This document shows, one piece after another, positions 18,051 through 26,901 of a DNA stretch of 64,000 nucleotides. Every line of letters starts with the position of its first letter. Position 1 is the first letter of the stretch. The DNA is from an uncultured Acidiphilium sp. (lineage in GTDB: Bacteria; Bacillota; Clostridia; Christensenellales; Borkfalkiaceae): contig CABUWK010000006.1 of NCBI GenBank assembly GCA_902495325.1, positions 10,740-74,739 on the forward strand, read 5' to 3'. The notes below the pieces were generated by a model, which was given only the letters and a program-made list of their open reading frames with translations, made no database searches and was not told the DNA's origin. A program made the position numbers and the translations under genes.

Positions 18051-18422
18051 ATGATAACGATGCTTTTTATGTATCTGAAAGCTTTTGCCGTGGGCGGAAC
18101 GATCTGTATGATCGCGCAGCTTCTCATCAACTATACGAAGATCACGTCCGGGAAGATCCTTGTGTACTTTCTTCTTGCGGGCGTGGCGTTGCAATCGGTC
18201 GGGTTGTATCAGTACCTCGTCGATTTTGCCGGGGCGGGTGCGACCGTTCCCATCTGCGGATTCGGATATCTGCTCTGTAACGGCGCGATCCGCGGCGCAA
18301 AACACGGGCTTTTCGGCGCATTTACGGGCGGGCTTGCCGCGGCGTCCGCCGGGATCACCGCCGCCGTGGTCTTCGGTTATTTTATCGCGCTTATATTTAA
18401 AGCCCGCTCGAAAAAGAACTGA
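18051..18422 (+). CDS. spoVAE: Stage V sporulation protein AE
   Basis: 123 residues, mostly membrane helices, with FAVGGTICMIAQLLINYTKI and VPICGFGYLLCNGAI, which mirror SpoVAC and define SpoVAE(B). It works with SpoVAC and SpoVAD in dipicolinate transport. I chose the ATG at 18051, six bases after GAGGTG, over a GTG at 18042 that lies within that ribosome site. In the 83-base gap after spoVAD, GCATA (17974-17978)-N17-AATGGTA is a weak additional forespore-type promoter candidate. Confidence 0.93.
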   Translation: MITMLFMYLKAFAVGGTICMIAQLLINYTKITSGKILVYFLLAGVALQSVGLYQYLVDFAGAGATVPICGFGYLLCNGAIRGAKHGLFGAFTGGLAAASAGITAAVVFGYFIALIFKARSKKN

Positions 18423-18450
18423 ATATTGCTCTTTAATTATTTCCGTCGCG

Positions 18451-18479
18451 GAATGATCTCTTCTTTACGGTCATATAGT
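18451..18479 (+). promoter_or_regulatory. Candidate sigma-E-type promoter of yunB
   Basis: GAATGAT (18451-18457), 14 bases, CATATAGT (18472-18479) partly matches sigma-E (KMATATT-N14-CATACAHT). The ATG follows the -10 by only 7 bases, so the mRNA would be leaderless. Confidence 0.35.
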
Positions 18480-18486
18480 ATAGAAG

Positions 18487-19125
18487 ATGAAAAAGCGGAA
18501 AAAGAAAAAATTCGGAAAAGCCATCGCCTTTTTCCTGTCCTTTTGTGCCGTTTTCTTTTCACTGTATTATTCTTCCAATCATATCATGGAAGAAATTGCG
18601 GAAAAAAGCTACGGTTCCACGATTTCCGGGGCGTCATACGAGGCGATCGGGCACGTAGTGGACGAAGGGTATTCTTATGCCGATCTGATGCAGATCGAGA
18701 AGGACGGTTCGGGAAATATCGTGATGGTGATATCGGACAGCCGGAAAGTAAACGCCTTAGCGACTTCCGTTGCGAAATTCACCTTCGATTACTTATCCGA
18801 GGAAACGAAAAAGGGAGTAGACGTGCCGCTCGGCGCGTTTACCGGCATTCGCCTGATCGGCGGGTTCGGCGTTCCCGTCCGGATGAAACTGATTTCCGTC
18901 ACCTCCGTGAAATGCAAAATTTCCTCTTCGTTTCAGTCTGCCGGTTTCAATCAGACAAGGCATCTCGTGATCATGGAGATCGTTTCCGACGTGTCTCTGA
19001 TCACGAAGTTTCACACGAAGGAGATCAGCAACTCGATCGAAGTGCTTGTTTACGACAATCTGATCGTCGGTAAAGTTCCTTCCGTTCTCGTCGACACGAA
19101 GGTGATCGGCGAAGGCAACGCATAA
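18487..19125 (+). CDS. yunB: Sporulation protein YunB
   Basis: 212 residues with a single N-terminal membrane anchor (AIAFFLSFCAVFFSLYYSS) after a Lys-rich cytoplasmic start, and the family pattern GVDVPLGAFTGIRLIGGFG followed by a conserved beta-rich domain. In B. subtilis yunB is mother-cell expressed and needed for normal sporulation; the molecular role is unknown. No Shine-Dalgarno is visible before the ATG. Confidence 0.85.
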   Translation: MKKRKKKKFGKAIAFFLSFCAVFFSLYYSSNHIMEEIAEKSYGSTISGASYEAIGHVVDEGYSYADLMQIEKDGSGNIVMVISDSRKVNALATSVAKFTFDYLSEETKKGVDVPLGAFTGIRLIGGFGVPVRMKLISVTSVKCKISSSFQSAGFNQTRHLVIMEIVSDVSLITKFHTKEISNSIEVLVYDNLIVGKVPSVLVDTKVIGEGNA

Positions 19126-19164
19126 TTTGCCGCCCGGCGACCTTAAAAATAAATTTGTTTGCGG

Positions 19165-19190
19165 AAAAGGGTTTTATAAGCCCTTTTTTT
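19165..19190 (+). terminator. Terminator after yunB
   Basis: AAAAGGG (19165-19171) pairs with CCCTTTT (19181-19187) around a 9-base loop, followed by more Ts. Confidence 0.75.
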
Positions 19191-19191
19191 C

Positions 19192-19220
19192 TTTTCAAAA
19201 ACAAAAAAATCTGCTAAAAT
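19192..19220 (+). promoter_or_regulatory. Promoter of the U32 peptidase gene, probably leaderless
   Basis: TTTTCA (19192-19197), 17 bases, TAAAAT (19215-19220). The ATG at 19228 lies 7 bases after the -10 box and has no Shine-Dalgarno, so transcription should start at or next to the ATG. Confidence 0.5.
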
Positions 19221-19227
19221 ATAGCAT

Positions 19228-21396
19228 ATGACGGAATTACTTGCACCCGCGGGAAACGAAAGCTGTTTCCTTGCGGCAATCGATAACGGAGCGGACGCCG
19301 TTTACCTCGGCATGTCCGATTTTTCCGCGAGGAAAAACGCGGAAAATTTCAATGCGGATAACATCGGTTACTACGTAAATTATGCGCACACGTTCGGCGT
19401 AAAGGTTTACGTTGCCGTGAACACTCTGATAAAAAACAGCGAATACGAAACTTTGTACAACACGGTGAAAGCGGCATATCTCGCCGGGGCGGACGCCTTT
19501 ATCGTGCAGGACGTTTTTCTCGGAAAAAAATTAAGAAAGTTTTTCCCCGATATCGTTCTTCACCTCAGCACGCAGGCGGGGATCAACAATGCGGAAGGTG
19601 CGGACTTCGCGAAATCATACGGCTTCACGCGGGTGATCCTCGCGCGGGAAACGGGGATCGGCGATATCGAAAAGATATGCAAAGTCTGCGAAACGGAAGT
19701 TTTCGTGCACGGAGCACTTTGTTCTTCCTTTTCGGGGCATTGCTACATGAGCTCGTTTATCGGCGGTAACAGCGGAAACCGCGGGCTGTGCAAACAGCCT
19801 TGCCGCAAGGAGTACCGCCTTACCGATAAGACCGGGGGAGAGTATCCGATCTCCCTTGCCGATCTCTGCCTGATCGACGAGTTGAAAACGCTTGAAAAAG
19901 CGGGCGTCTCGAGCCTGAAAATCGAAGGGAGGATGAGGTCTCCCGAATACGTTGCGGCAACGGTTGCGGCATACCGCGCCGCGCTGGACGGAAAGTCGTT
20001 CTCTCTCGACGATATCAAAGCGACCTTTCATCGCGGCAATTTTACGAAAGGATATCTTTACGGGGCGGACGGGAGCATATTATCCGACCTCGTGCAAAGC
20101 CACATGGGACTTGCCGTCGGGAAGGTTTCGAAAGCGGCAAAAGGTGTGCTTTCGGTAAACGGGTATACGCCCGATCAAGGAGACGCTTATAAAATCCTGC
20201 GGGGCGGAAAAGAAGTCGGAAACGCGGTTTGCACGGACGGGAAAAAGATCGAATACCGCGGAGAGATAAAAGCGGGCGACGTTCTTTCTTTAACGAAAAG
20301 CGAAAGCCTTGCCGCAAAGCTTCTATCCATTCATAAAAGAAAGAAAATCGAAGTGAAAGCGGAAATCGCGGCGGGGGAGAAAATACGTTTGTACGCCTGC
20401 GGAATCGAAATTTGTTCCGATAGACCGGTCGATGAGGCGAAAACCGCCGCCACGACGGAAGAAGAAATCCGGAATAATCTTTATAAAACCGACCGCTATC
20501 CCTTTGAGGTCGTTTGTGAAATCGCTATGAAAGGGAAGCCTTTCGTACCGAAATCGCTGATGAACAAGCTGCGGGCAAAATTGTATGAAACAGTGTTTTC
20601 GCGTAACGTAAAACATGTAAAAATTGAAGATTATACCGAAGAAAATGAAGATTATTTCATCGAACCGTCTTTCGGGAATGTCGTACTGACGGATCGCGAT
20701 GATTTCGATTTTATGGAGGAAAACGACCTGATCGTTTATCTTCCGCCGAACGACTCAGAGACAAATGCGGAAGCCGTGAAAGCCGCCGCGGGGAGGAGAA
20801 AAGTTTATCTGTATCTGCCTTCCTTCTGTCCGGAAGAGGACGCTGAAAAGCTGAAAAAACTTGCCCTGTCGTTCGACGGGGTGTATGCGGACGGGCTCTG
20901 GGCGCTTTCCCATGCCGTTTCTTCGGGAATACCCTGCGTTGCGGGGACGGGACTTAACATTTTCAACGATACGGACCTTAAAGAACTCTCTTTGCTCGGG
21001 GTAAAAGACGTTGTCTTCTCGAAAGAGCTTTCATTCGGCGAAATCGGAAACCGTGCGGAAAAGGGATACGTTTTCACCCGCGGGAATATCGGGCTGATGG
21101 AGCTGATTTATTGCCCGTTCGGAAAGACCTGTTCTTCCTGCAAGGCAAAAGACGAAGAAACGCTGACGGACAAAACGGGGCATTCGTTTACGGTAAGGAG
21201 AAGAAAGGCAAACGGAAAATGCCGGTTCCGCATCGAAAACGGGCTTCCGTTATGTTCCGAGAAAAAAGCGCATAATTTCTTTGATTTTATAGGTTTTTCC
21301 GAAACGCGCGATCGCGATTTTTATCAGGAGAGCGAAGAGAGGATCAAAGAAAAATATCCCGTAACAAAAGGGAATTCAAAACGCGGCGTAAAATAA
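19228..21396 (+). CDS. U32 family peptidase with DUF3656-like C-terminus
   Basis: 722 residues. It begins with the family signature MTELLAPAGNESCFLAAIDNG and has EVFVHGALCSSFSGHCYMSS and GGNSGNRGLCKQPCR near residues 155-195, the Cys-rich U32 core. The C-terminal half corresponds to DUF3656-type relatives. Some U32 proteins (RlhA, TrhP) are tRNA or rRNA hydroxylation factors rather than proteases, so the peptidase label is historical. Four cysteines near 630 (CPFGKTCSSC) could bind metal. Confidence 0.88.
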   Translation: MTELLAPAGNESCFLAAIDNGADAVYLGMSDFSARKNAENFNADNIGYYVNYAHTFGVKVYVAVNTLIKNSEYETLYNTVKAAYLAGADAFIVQDVFLGKKLRKFFPDIVLHLSTQAGINNAEGADFAKSYGFTRVILARETGIGDIEKICKVCETEVFVHGALCSSFSGHCYMSSFIGGNSGNRGLCKQPCRKEYRLTDKTGGEYPISLADLCLIDELKTLEKAGVSSLKIEGRMRSPEYVAATVAAYRAALDGKSFSLDDIKATFHRGNFTKGYLYGADGSILSDLVQSHMGLAVGKVSKAAKGVLSVNGYTPDQGDAYKILRGGKEVGNAVCTDGKKIEYRGEIKAGDVLSLTKSESLAAKLLSIHKRKKIEVKAEIAAGEKIRLYACGIEICSDRPVDEAKTAATTEEEIRNNLYKTDRYPFEVVCEIAMKGKPFVPKSLMNKLRAKLYETVFSRNVKHVKIEDYTEENEDYFIEPSFGNVVLTDRDDFDFMEENDLIVYLPPNDSETNAEAVKAAAGRRKVYLYLPSFCPEEDAEKLKKLALSFDGVYADGLWALSHAVSSGIPCVAGTGLNIFNDTDLKELSLLGVKDVVFSKELSFGEIGNRAEKGYVFTRGNIGLMELIYCPFGKTCSSCKAKDEETLTDKTGHSFTVRRRKANGKCRFRIENGLPLCSEKKAHNFFDFIGFSETRDRDFYQESEERIKEKYPVTKGNSKRGVK

Positions 21397-21451
21397 AAAA
21401 CAACGCAAAAATTATCGCCGAGCGCACGGAGAGAAAAAAAGAGGTTTCTTT

Positions 21452-23815
21452 ATGGATAGTTTAAAAACATGCCGCGCCCTGGAATACGACAAGTTGAAAA
21501 AAATTGCCGCTTCCTACTGCGTGCTTGCGGAAGGAAAAAGAAAAATGGAAGAGCTGATGCCTTCCGGAACATACGAAGACGCCGTTCTTCTTCTCGATAA
21601 AACGGACGAGGCATATAAAATGCTCTTCCTGCACGGGGTTGCGGGAATCGAATTTTACGACGACACGGGCGACGTGTTTTCCCGCGCCGCGAAGGGCGTT
21701 ACCCTTTCGCCGGGAGAACTTCTCCGCGTCGCGCGGTTTCTGAAAAGCGGAAGGGTATTGTCTACTTCCGTTGCGGCGGTGCCGGAAGGCGTTGCCCCGA
21801 TCCTGCAGAACGAAGCGAGCGGGATCTATACCGATCTGTATCTCGAACACGAGATCTTTTCCAAAATTCTTTCCGAAGATACGGTCGCCGACGACGCTTC
21901 CGAAAAGCTGTATCAGATCCGCCGCACGATCAAAAGACTGAACGAGCAGATCCGCGAAAAGCTTTCGTCTTTCATCCGTTCCGGCAATAATGACTTTTTG
22001 CAGGACGCCATCGTGACGATGCGCGGAGACCGTTACGTGATCCCCGTAAAGAGCGAATACAAAAGCAGGGTAGGCGGATTCGTGCACGATCAGTCGGCTT
22101 CCGGATCTACGGTGTTCATCGAGCCGACCGCCGTACTCGAGCTCAACAACGCCCTTCGCTCGGCAACGCTCGACGAGAGGACGGAGATCGAACGGATCTT
22201 GACCGATCTCTCGCAAAAAGTTGGCTCGCTTGCCGATAAAATGCAGTTTAACGAGGAGATCCTCGTCGATTTCGATCTGACGTATGCCAGGGCGATTTAC
22301 GCCTACCGCACCCGCTCGAACCGACCCGTTCTTACGGGAAACGGCGTGACGGACATCCGCAACGGGAGACACCCGCTGATCGATCCGAAAAAAGTTGTCC
22401 CGGTCAGCCTCAGGTTCGGCAAAGATTTCCGCTTTCTGCTCGTAACCGGTCCGAATACGGGCGGAAAAACGGTAACGCTGAAAATGACGGGCTTGTTTTC
22501 CTATATGGCGATGAGCGGATTTTTCCTGCCGGCGTCGGAGGGAACGCAGGTCTCCTTTTACGACCGCGTGTTCTGTGACGTCGGGGACGAACAGAGCATC
22601 GAACAGAGCCTTTCCACCTTCTCCTCTCATATGAAAAATATCGTGGAGATCACGGAAAACACGGACAAGCAAACCCTTGTTCTCATCGATGAGATCGGCG
22701 CGGGGACCGATCCGGACGAAGGCGCGGCGCTTGCGCAGGCGATCATTTCCTACCTGCTCGAAAAGGGGTGTTGCGGTATCGTTACCACCCATTATTCCGC
22801 ACTGAAAGAATTTGCTTACACCACGGCGGAGATCGAAAACGCGAGCATGGAATTCGACCGCGACACTTTCGCACCTCTGTATAAAATCAATATCGGCATG
22901 CCGGGAACTTCCAATGCCATCGAAATCTCCCGCATGCTCGGCTTGAAGCCGGAGCTCGCCGAACGGGCGGTCTCCCTTCTCGGCGATCAGAAGATCTCCT
23001 TCGAAAACGTTCTGAAAGAAGCGGAAAAAACGAGAAGAGACGCCGAAAAGATCCGCGAAGAGCTTGCGGAAGAAAAGCGTGCGGAAGACGAAAAGCTGAA
23101 AGAAATCGAAAAGGAAAAGGACAAGCTCGAAAAAGAGAAGGAGAAATTCTACTCGGGAGCAAAAGCGGAATCGAGAAGGCTTGTGAACGAAAAACTCGAG
23201 GAAGCGGACGAGATCATCGACGAGATCAAGGTGCTGTTCGATAAGGCGGAACTCGACAGCGGAGACCTGATCAAAGCAAGAACGCTCCGCAATAAGCTGG
23301 AAGACAAAAAGTATTCGCTCGAAGACGCCGACGTTTCCGTCACGAATTATAAACCCGCCGATCCTTCCGCCCTGAAAGAAGGGGATAAGGTTTATTATAA
23401 ACCGATGGACACGGTATGCGCGTTTTCTTCCTTCAACCCGAAAAAGAAAGAGTGCACGATCTATATGGGAACGGTGAAGCTGAACGTTCCCGCAAGCGAG
23501 CTTTTCTTCGTGGCGAAAAACACGGCGAAACCGAAAACGACCGTCGCCCTGAAACGGGAGATCGGCGCCGCGCCGAAACTCGAAATAAACGTGATCGGAA
23601 AAACGGTTCCCGAGGCTTTGCCCGAAGTGGAAGCCTTCCTCGATCAGGCGGTTTTATCCAACCTCGAAGAAGTGAAGATCATTCACGGCAGAGGAATGAA
23701 GATCCTGAGCACGGCAATTCACGACATGCTGCGCAGAGACAAGCGGGTGGAGAGTTTCCGTTTCGGCAAATACGGCGAAGGGGAGCACGGCGTAACTTTC
23801 GTAAAACTGAAGTGA
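21452..23815 (+). CDS. mutS2: Endonuclease MutS2
   Basis: 787 residues, the normal MutS2 length. It lacks the MutS mismatch-reading domain but has the core/clamp region, the ATPase GPNTGGKTVTLK near residue 332, STFSSHM and DEIGAGTDPDEG, a Lys/Glu-rich coiled coil (520-600), and a C-terminal Smr nuclease domain with HGRG (~715-787). MutS2 acts on recombination intermediates and, in Bacillus, on collided ribosomes. AGAGG precedes the ATG. Confidence 0.95.
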   Translation: MDSLKTCRALEYDKLKKIAASYCVLAEGKRKMEELMPSGTYEDAVLLLDKTDEAYKMLFLHGVAGIEFYDDTGDVFSRAAKGVTLSPGELLRVARFLKSGRVLSTSVAAVPEGVAPILQNEASGIYTDLYLEHEIFSKILSEDTVADDASEKLYQIRRTIKRLNEQIREKLSSFIRSGNNDFLQDAIVTMRGDRYVIPVKSEYKSRVGGFVHDQSASGSTVFIEPTAVLELNNALRSATLDERTEIERILTDLSQKVGSLADKMQFNEEILVDFDLTYARAIYAYRTRSNRPVLTGNGVTDIRNGRHPLIDPKKVVPVSLRFGKDFRFLLVTGPNTGGKTVTLKMTGLFSYMAMSGFFLPASEGTQVSFYDRVFCDVGDEQSIEQSLSTFSSHMKNIVEITENTDKQTLVLIDEIGAGTDPDEGAALAQAIISYLLEKGCCGIVTTHYSALKEFAYTTAEIENASMEFDRDTFAPLYKINIGMPGTSNAIEISRMLGLKPELAERAVSLLGDQKISFENVLKEAEKTRRDAEKIREELAEEKRAEDEKLKEIEKEKDKLEKEKEKFYSGAKAESRRLVNEKLEEADEIIDEIKVLFDKAELDSGDLIKARTLRNKLEDKKYSLEDADVSVTNYKPADPSALKEGDKVYYKPMDTVCAFSSFNPKKKECTIYMGTVKLNVPASELFFVAKNTAKPKTTVALKREIGAAPKLEINVIGKTVPEALPEVEAFLDQAVLSNLEEVKIIHGRGMKILSTAIHDMLRRDKRVESFRFGKYGEGEHGVTFVKLK

Positions 23816-23913
23816 TTTGTTTCTTTGTGCCGGGCATCCGCCTCGAATGACGGAAGTCGGCGAAAAAAGAAGCGAAAGCCCTGCGAAACGAAGAGAAACC
23901 ATACCGCAAAGAA

Positions 23914-23942
23914 TTGCATTTTTTCGCCGAACGTGGTACAAT
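23914..23942 (+). promoter_or_regulatory. Promoter before the small membrane protein/desulfurase/thiI operon
   Basis: TTGCAT (23914-23919), 17 bases, TACAAT (23937-23942). The region 23819-23880 just upstream holds a degenerate copy of the dispersed hairpin repeat. Confidence 0.55.
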
Positions 23943-24035
23943 ATTGCAAAGGAACGTTTTTCCGGATATTTCCGGAAATCCGAATAACGGCGCAACGACG
24001 CAACACGTTGTTTGTCGCAGGGCTCCGGAGGACAC

Positions 24036-24578
24036 ATGAGAGAAGTTTTATATGAAGAAAGCGCAAATCCGTATAATCTGAAAACGCAGAAAATCCTTTA
24101 TATCGTTTACACGGTCTTTATCGTGATGACGACCGTCTTTGCGGCGCTGTTTTTTCTGCTCGCGTTTTACGTTCACGCTTCGTTTCTGATTTTTATGGCG
24201 TTCGCGATCCTGTCGGACGTGCTGTTCGTCTTTCTGAGACGAAAGATCTATTATTGCGTAGATCTCACGTTCGTTTCGGGATCCACAAGGATCGTGAAAG
24301 TGGTCAACTATCGCAGAAGAAAAAAGATCATCACGTTTGAAGCGAACGAAGTGGTGCAGGTCGGAAAGATCGGCAGCGATTCTTTTGAAAAACTCGCGAC
24401 GTCTCCGCAGATCAAGAAGATATACGCTACGCCCAATCGCTATCTCGAAGAGGGCTTTTACGTGCAGGTGAACCAGGGCGGCGTCAATTATCTCGTGCTT
24501 GCGGAGTGTAAAGAAGAATATCTTCAGAATCTCGTTCTCTTTACGGGCAGAAAAGTCATCGAAAAGGATTACAAATGA
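24036..24578 (+). CDS. Small membrane protein, conserved hypothetical
   Basis: 180 residues. Two or three hydrophobic helices at ~20-75 (ILYIVYTVFIVMTTVFAALFF, then FLIFMAFAILSDVLFVFL) precede a soluble beta-rich domain of about 100 residues. I do not recognise the family with confidence. The ATG at 24036 follows GGAGG (24027-24031). It overlaps the cysteine desulfurase start by four bases, so it is translationally coupled to the tRNA-thiolation genes; whether it works with them is unknown. Confidence 0.8.
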   Translation: MREVLYEESANPYNLKTQKILYIVYTVFIVMTTVFAALFFLLAFYVHASFLIFMAFAILSDVLFVFLRRKIYYCVDLTFVSGSTRIVKVVNYRRRKKIITFEANEVVQVGKIGSDSFEKLATSPQIKKIYATPNRYLEEGFYVQVNQGGVNYLVLAECKEEYLQNLVLFTGRKVIEKDYK

Positions 24579-25693
24579 TATATCTCGACAACGCGGCTAC
24601 CACACAGCCGCTTTTTGCCGCCCTCGAAAGGGCGGAAAATTTCAACGAAACCTCTTTTTTCAATCCTTCCGCTTTGTACCGCGGCGGTCTTCGCGTGCGG
24701 GATGAGGTAGAGAAGGCAAGATCTTTTCTTTTAAGCCGTTTCCCCTCGGGATATGACGCGATCTTTACGTCCTGCGGTTCGGAAGGAGATAATACGGCGG
24801 TCTTTTCCTTTGCGAAAAGAGGGAATGCCGTCACGACGGCGGGAGAACACCCGGCAATTTACGAAAGTTTCAAGGCTCTTTCTCAAAGGGGCGTGGAACC
24901 TCGTTTCGCGAAACTGAATTCCGACGGCAGCGTAAACGAAGAGAGCTTGTTATCTCTCGTCGACGAAAAAACGACGCTCGTTTCCGTGGTGCACGTAAAT
25001 AACGAGACGGGGGCGATCAACGATATCGACCGTCTTGCGGAGATCGTGAAAAAGAAAAACCCATCCGTGATTTTTCACAGCGACGGGGTTCAGGCATTCG
25101 GCAAACTGCCTTATGCGCCTACGCCTAGGATCGACGCCTACACGGTAAGCGCCCACAAAATAGGCGGTCTGAAAGGCACGGGGGCTCTGGTGTTCGGAAA
25201 GAAACTCAATCTTACGCCGCTGATCTACGGGGGCGGACAGGAAAACGGAAGAAGAAGCGGAACGGAGAACGTGTTCGGGATCGTCGTATTCCGCGAAGCG
25301 ATGAAAACCCGTTTCGCGACGATCCGCGATGATTATGCGAGGATCGCGGAAACGAAAAGGAAATTTATCGAACGGCTGAATCGGGATAACGTCCGCGTGC
25401 TTTCGGGCGAAAATTCGTCGGCATATCTTGTCAGTCTTTCCGCAGAAGGGTTGCGGGGAGAGGTGATACAACATATGATGGAAGATCACGATATCGTGAT
25501 CGGTACGGGTTCCGCCTGTTCGTCCCGCCATCGTCACAGCAGAATTCTGACGGAATGCGGATATTCGCCCGCCGTGCTCGACGGCGCGCTCAGGATCAGT
25601 TTCTGCGCCGACACCAAAGAAGACGACGCGTTGTTTGCCGCCGACAAGCTGAACGAATGCGTAGCAAAATTAAAAGGAATCATGAAAAAATGA
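24575..25693 (+). CDS. Cysteine desulfurase (NifS/IscS-like)
   Basis: 372 residues of the PLP-dependent class V aminotransferase fold. MIYLDNAATT starts the protein; the PLP-stacking His is in GEHPAI, the Schiff-base Lys in VSAHKIGG near residue 196, and the persulfide Cys in GTGSACSSR near 314. It moves sulfur from cysteine onto an acceptor. Overlap with thiI (ATGA) suggests it feeds ThiI, as NifZ does in B. subtilis, for 4-thiouridine in tRNA. No NifU/IscU is nearby, which fits a dedicated thiolation role. Confidence 0.92.
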   Translation: MIYLDNAATTQPLFAALERAENFNETSFFNPSALYRGGLRVRDEVEKARSFLLSRFPSGYDAIFTSCGSEGDNTAVFSFAKRGNAVTTAGEHPAIYESFKALSQRGVEPRFAKLNSDGSVNEESLLSLVDEKTTLVSVVHVNNETGAINDIDRLAEIVKKKNPSVIFHSDGVQAFGKLPYAPTPRIDAYTVSAHKIGGLKGTGALVFGKKLNLTPLIYGGGQENGRRSGTENVFGIVVFREAMKTRFATIRDDYARIAETKRKFIERLNRDNVRVLSGENSSAYLVSLSAEGLRGEVIQHMMEDHDIVIGTGSACSSRHRHSRILTECGYSPAVLDGALRISFCADTKEDDALFAADKLNECVAKLKGIMKK

Positions 25694-26847
25694 ACAAAGT
25701 TATCGTTATAAGAGTTTGCGAGATCTTTCTGAAAGGCAAAAACAGAAGTTATTTTCTTTCTCTGCTGGAAAAACACATCCGGAATTCTCTCGAAGAGATC
25801 CCTCATAAACTGGTAAAATTACAGATGCGCTATCTGATCGAAGGTTATGACGCATGCGACGAAGAGAAGATCCTTTCTCTTCTTCTTAAGATAAGCGGTA
25901 TTCATACGGTAAGTCCCGGATATTCCACGGAAACGGATTACGAAAAAATCAAAGAGTGCGCCCTTTTTCTTTGCAAGGGAAAGACGGGTACCTTCAAGGC
26001 GGAAACCAACCGCGCGGATAAAACGTTTCCGATGCAGTCGGTGGAAGTATCGCGGGAACTCGGACACGATATTCTTTCCGCTTATCCGGACGCTCTATCC
26101 GTAGACGTGAAATCGCCGGAGCTTGTACTGCACGTCGATATCCGCGAAAGCGGCGTAACGCTTTTGTATACCGACACCTTCAAGGGGATCGGCGGAATGC
26201 CCGTCGGTTCGTCCGGGCACGGTTTTCTTATGCTTTCCGGCGGGATCGACAGTCCCGTTGCCGGTTACATGATGGCAAAAAGGGGGATGAATCTTTCCTG
26301 CGTGCATTTCCACAGCTATCCCTATACGGGCGAAGCCGCCAAAGAAAAAGTGATCAAGCTGGCAGGGATCGTCGCCGAATACGCCGGTCCTATGGACGTT
26401 TACGTGGTCGGGTTTACCCATATTCAGGAAGCCATACACGAAAAGTGTGCGGAAGAACTGATGATCACGCTGATGCGCCGCTTTATGATGAGGATCACCG
26501 AAAGGATCGCGCTCGCGAACGGCGGGCAGGCGATCGTTACGGGGGAGAGCCTCGGACAGGTCGCCAGCCAGACAATGGAGAGCATCACTTCTTCGAATTC
26601 CGTCGTGAAGATGCCCGTTTTCCGCCCGCTGATCGCATTCGATAAACTCGAAACGATCGAGATCGCGAATAAAATCGACACGTACGAAACTTCCATTCTC
26701 CCCTATGAAGATTGCTGTACCGTTTTCCTTCCGAAATATCCCGCGATCAAACCGAAGATGGAACGGATCCTTCGCGAAGAAAACCGCCTCGACGTGGAAG
26801 GGCTGATCGCGGAAGCTCTTGCGAACGTGGAAAAGATCTCCGTGTAA
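25690..26847 (+). CDS. thiI: tRNA 4-thiouridine synthase ThiI
   Basis: 385 residues: N-terminal ferredoxin-like and THUMP RNA-binding domains (1-165), then an adenylating PP-loop domain with LSGGIDSPVAGYMMAKRG near residue 183. There is no C-terminal rhodanese domain, as in Bacillus, so sulfur must come from a desulfurase; the gene directly upstream fits. EDCCTVFLPK near the end matches the family. The ATG at 25690 starts the conserved domain and overlaps the previous stop. Confidence 0.95.
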   Translation: MNKVIVIRVCEIFLKGKNRSYFLSLLEKHIRNSLEEIPHKLVKLQMRYLIEGYDACDEEKILSLLLKISGIHTVSPGYSTETDYEKIKECALFLCKGKTGTFKAETNRADKTFPMQSVEVSRELGHDILSAYPDALSVDVKSPELVLHVDIRESGVTLLYTDTFKGIGGMPVGSSGHGFLMLSGGIDSPVAGYMMAKRGMNLSCVHFHSYPYTGEAAKEKVIKLAGIVAEYAGPMDVYVVGFTHIQEAIHEKCAEELMITLMRRFMMRITERIALANGGQAIVTGESLGQVASQTMESITSSNSVVKMPVFRPLIAFDKLETIEIANKIDTYETSILPYEDCCTVFLPKYPAIKPKMERILREENRLDVEGLIAEALANVEKISV

Positions 26848-26901
26848 AAAACGCCGGAGGTCGGAAATGCCCGGTCTGCAGGCCGCAGGCAAAGCGGGCG
26901 T

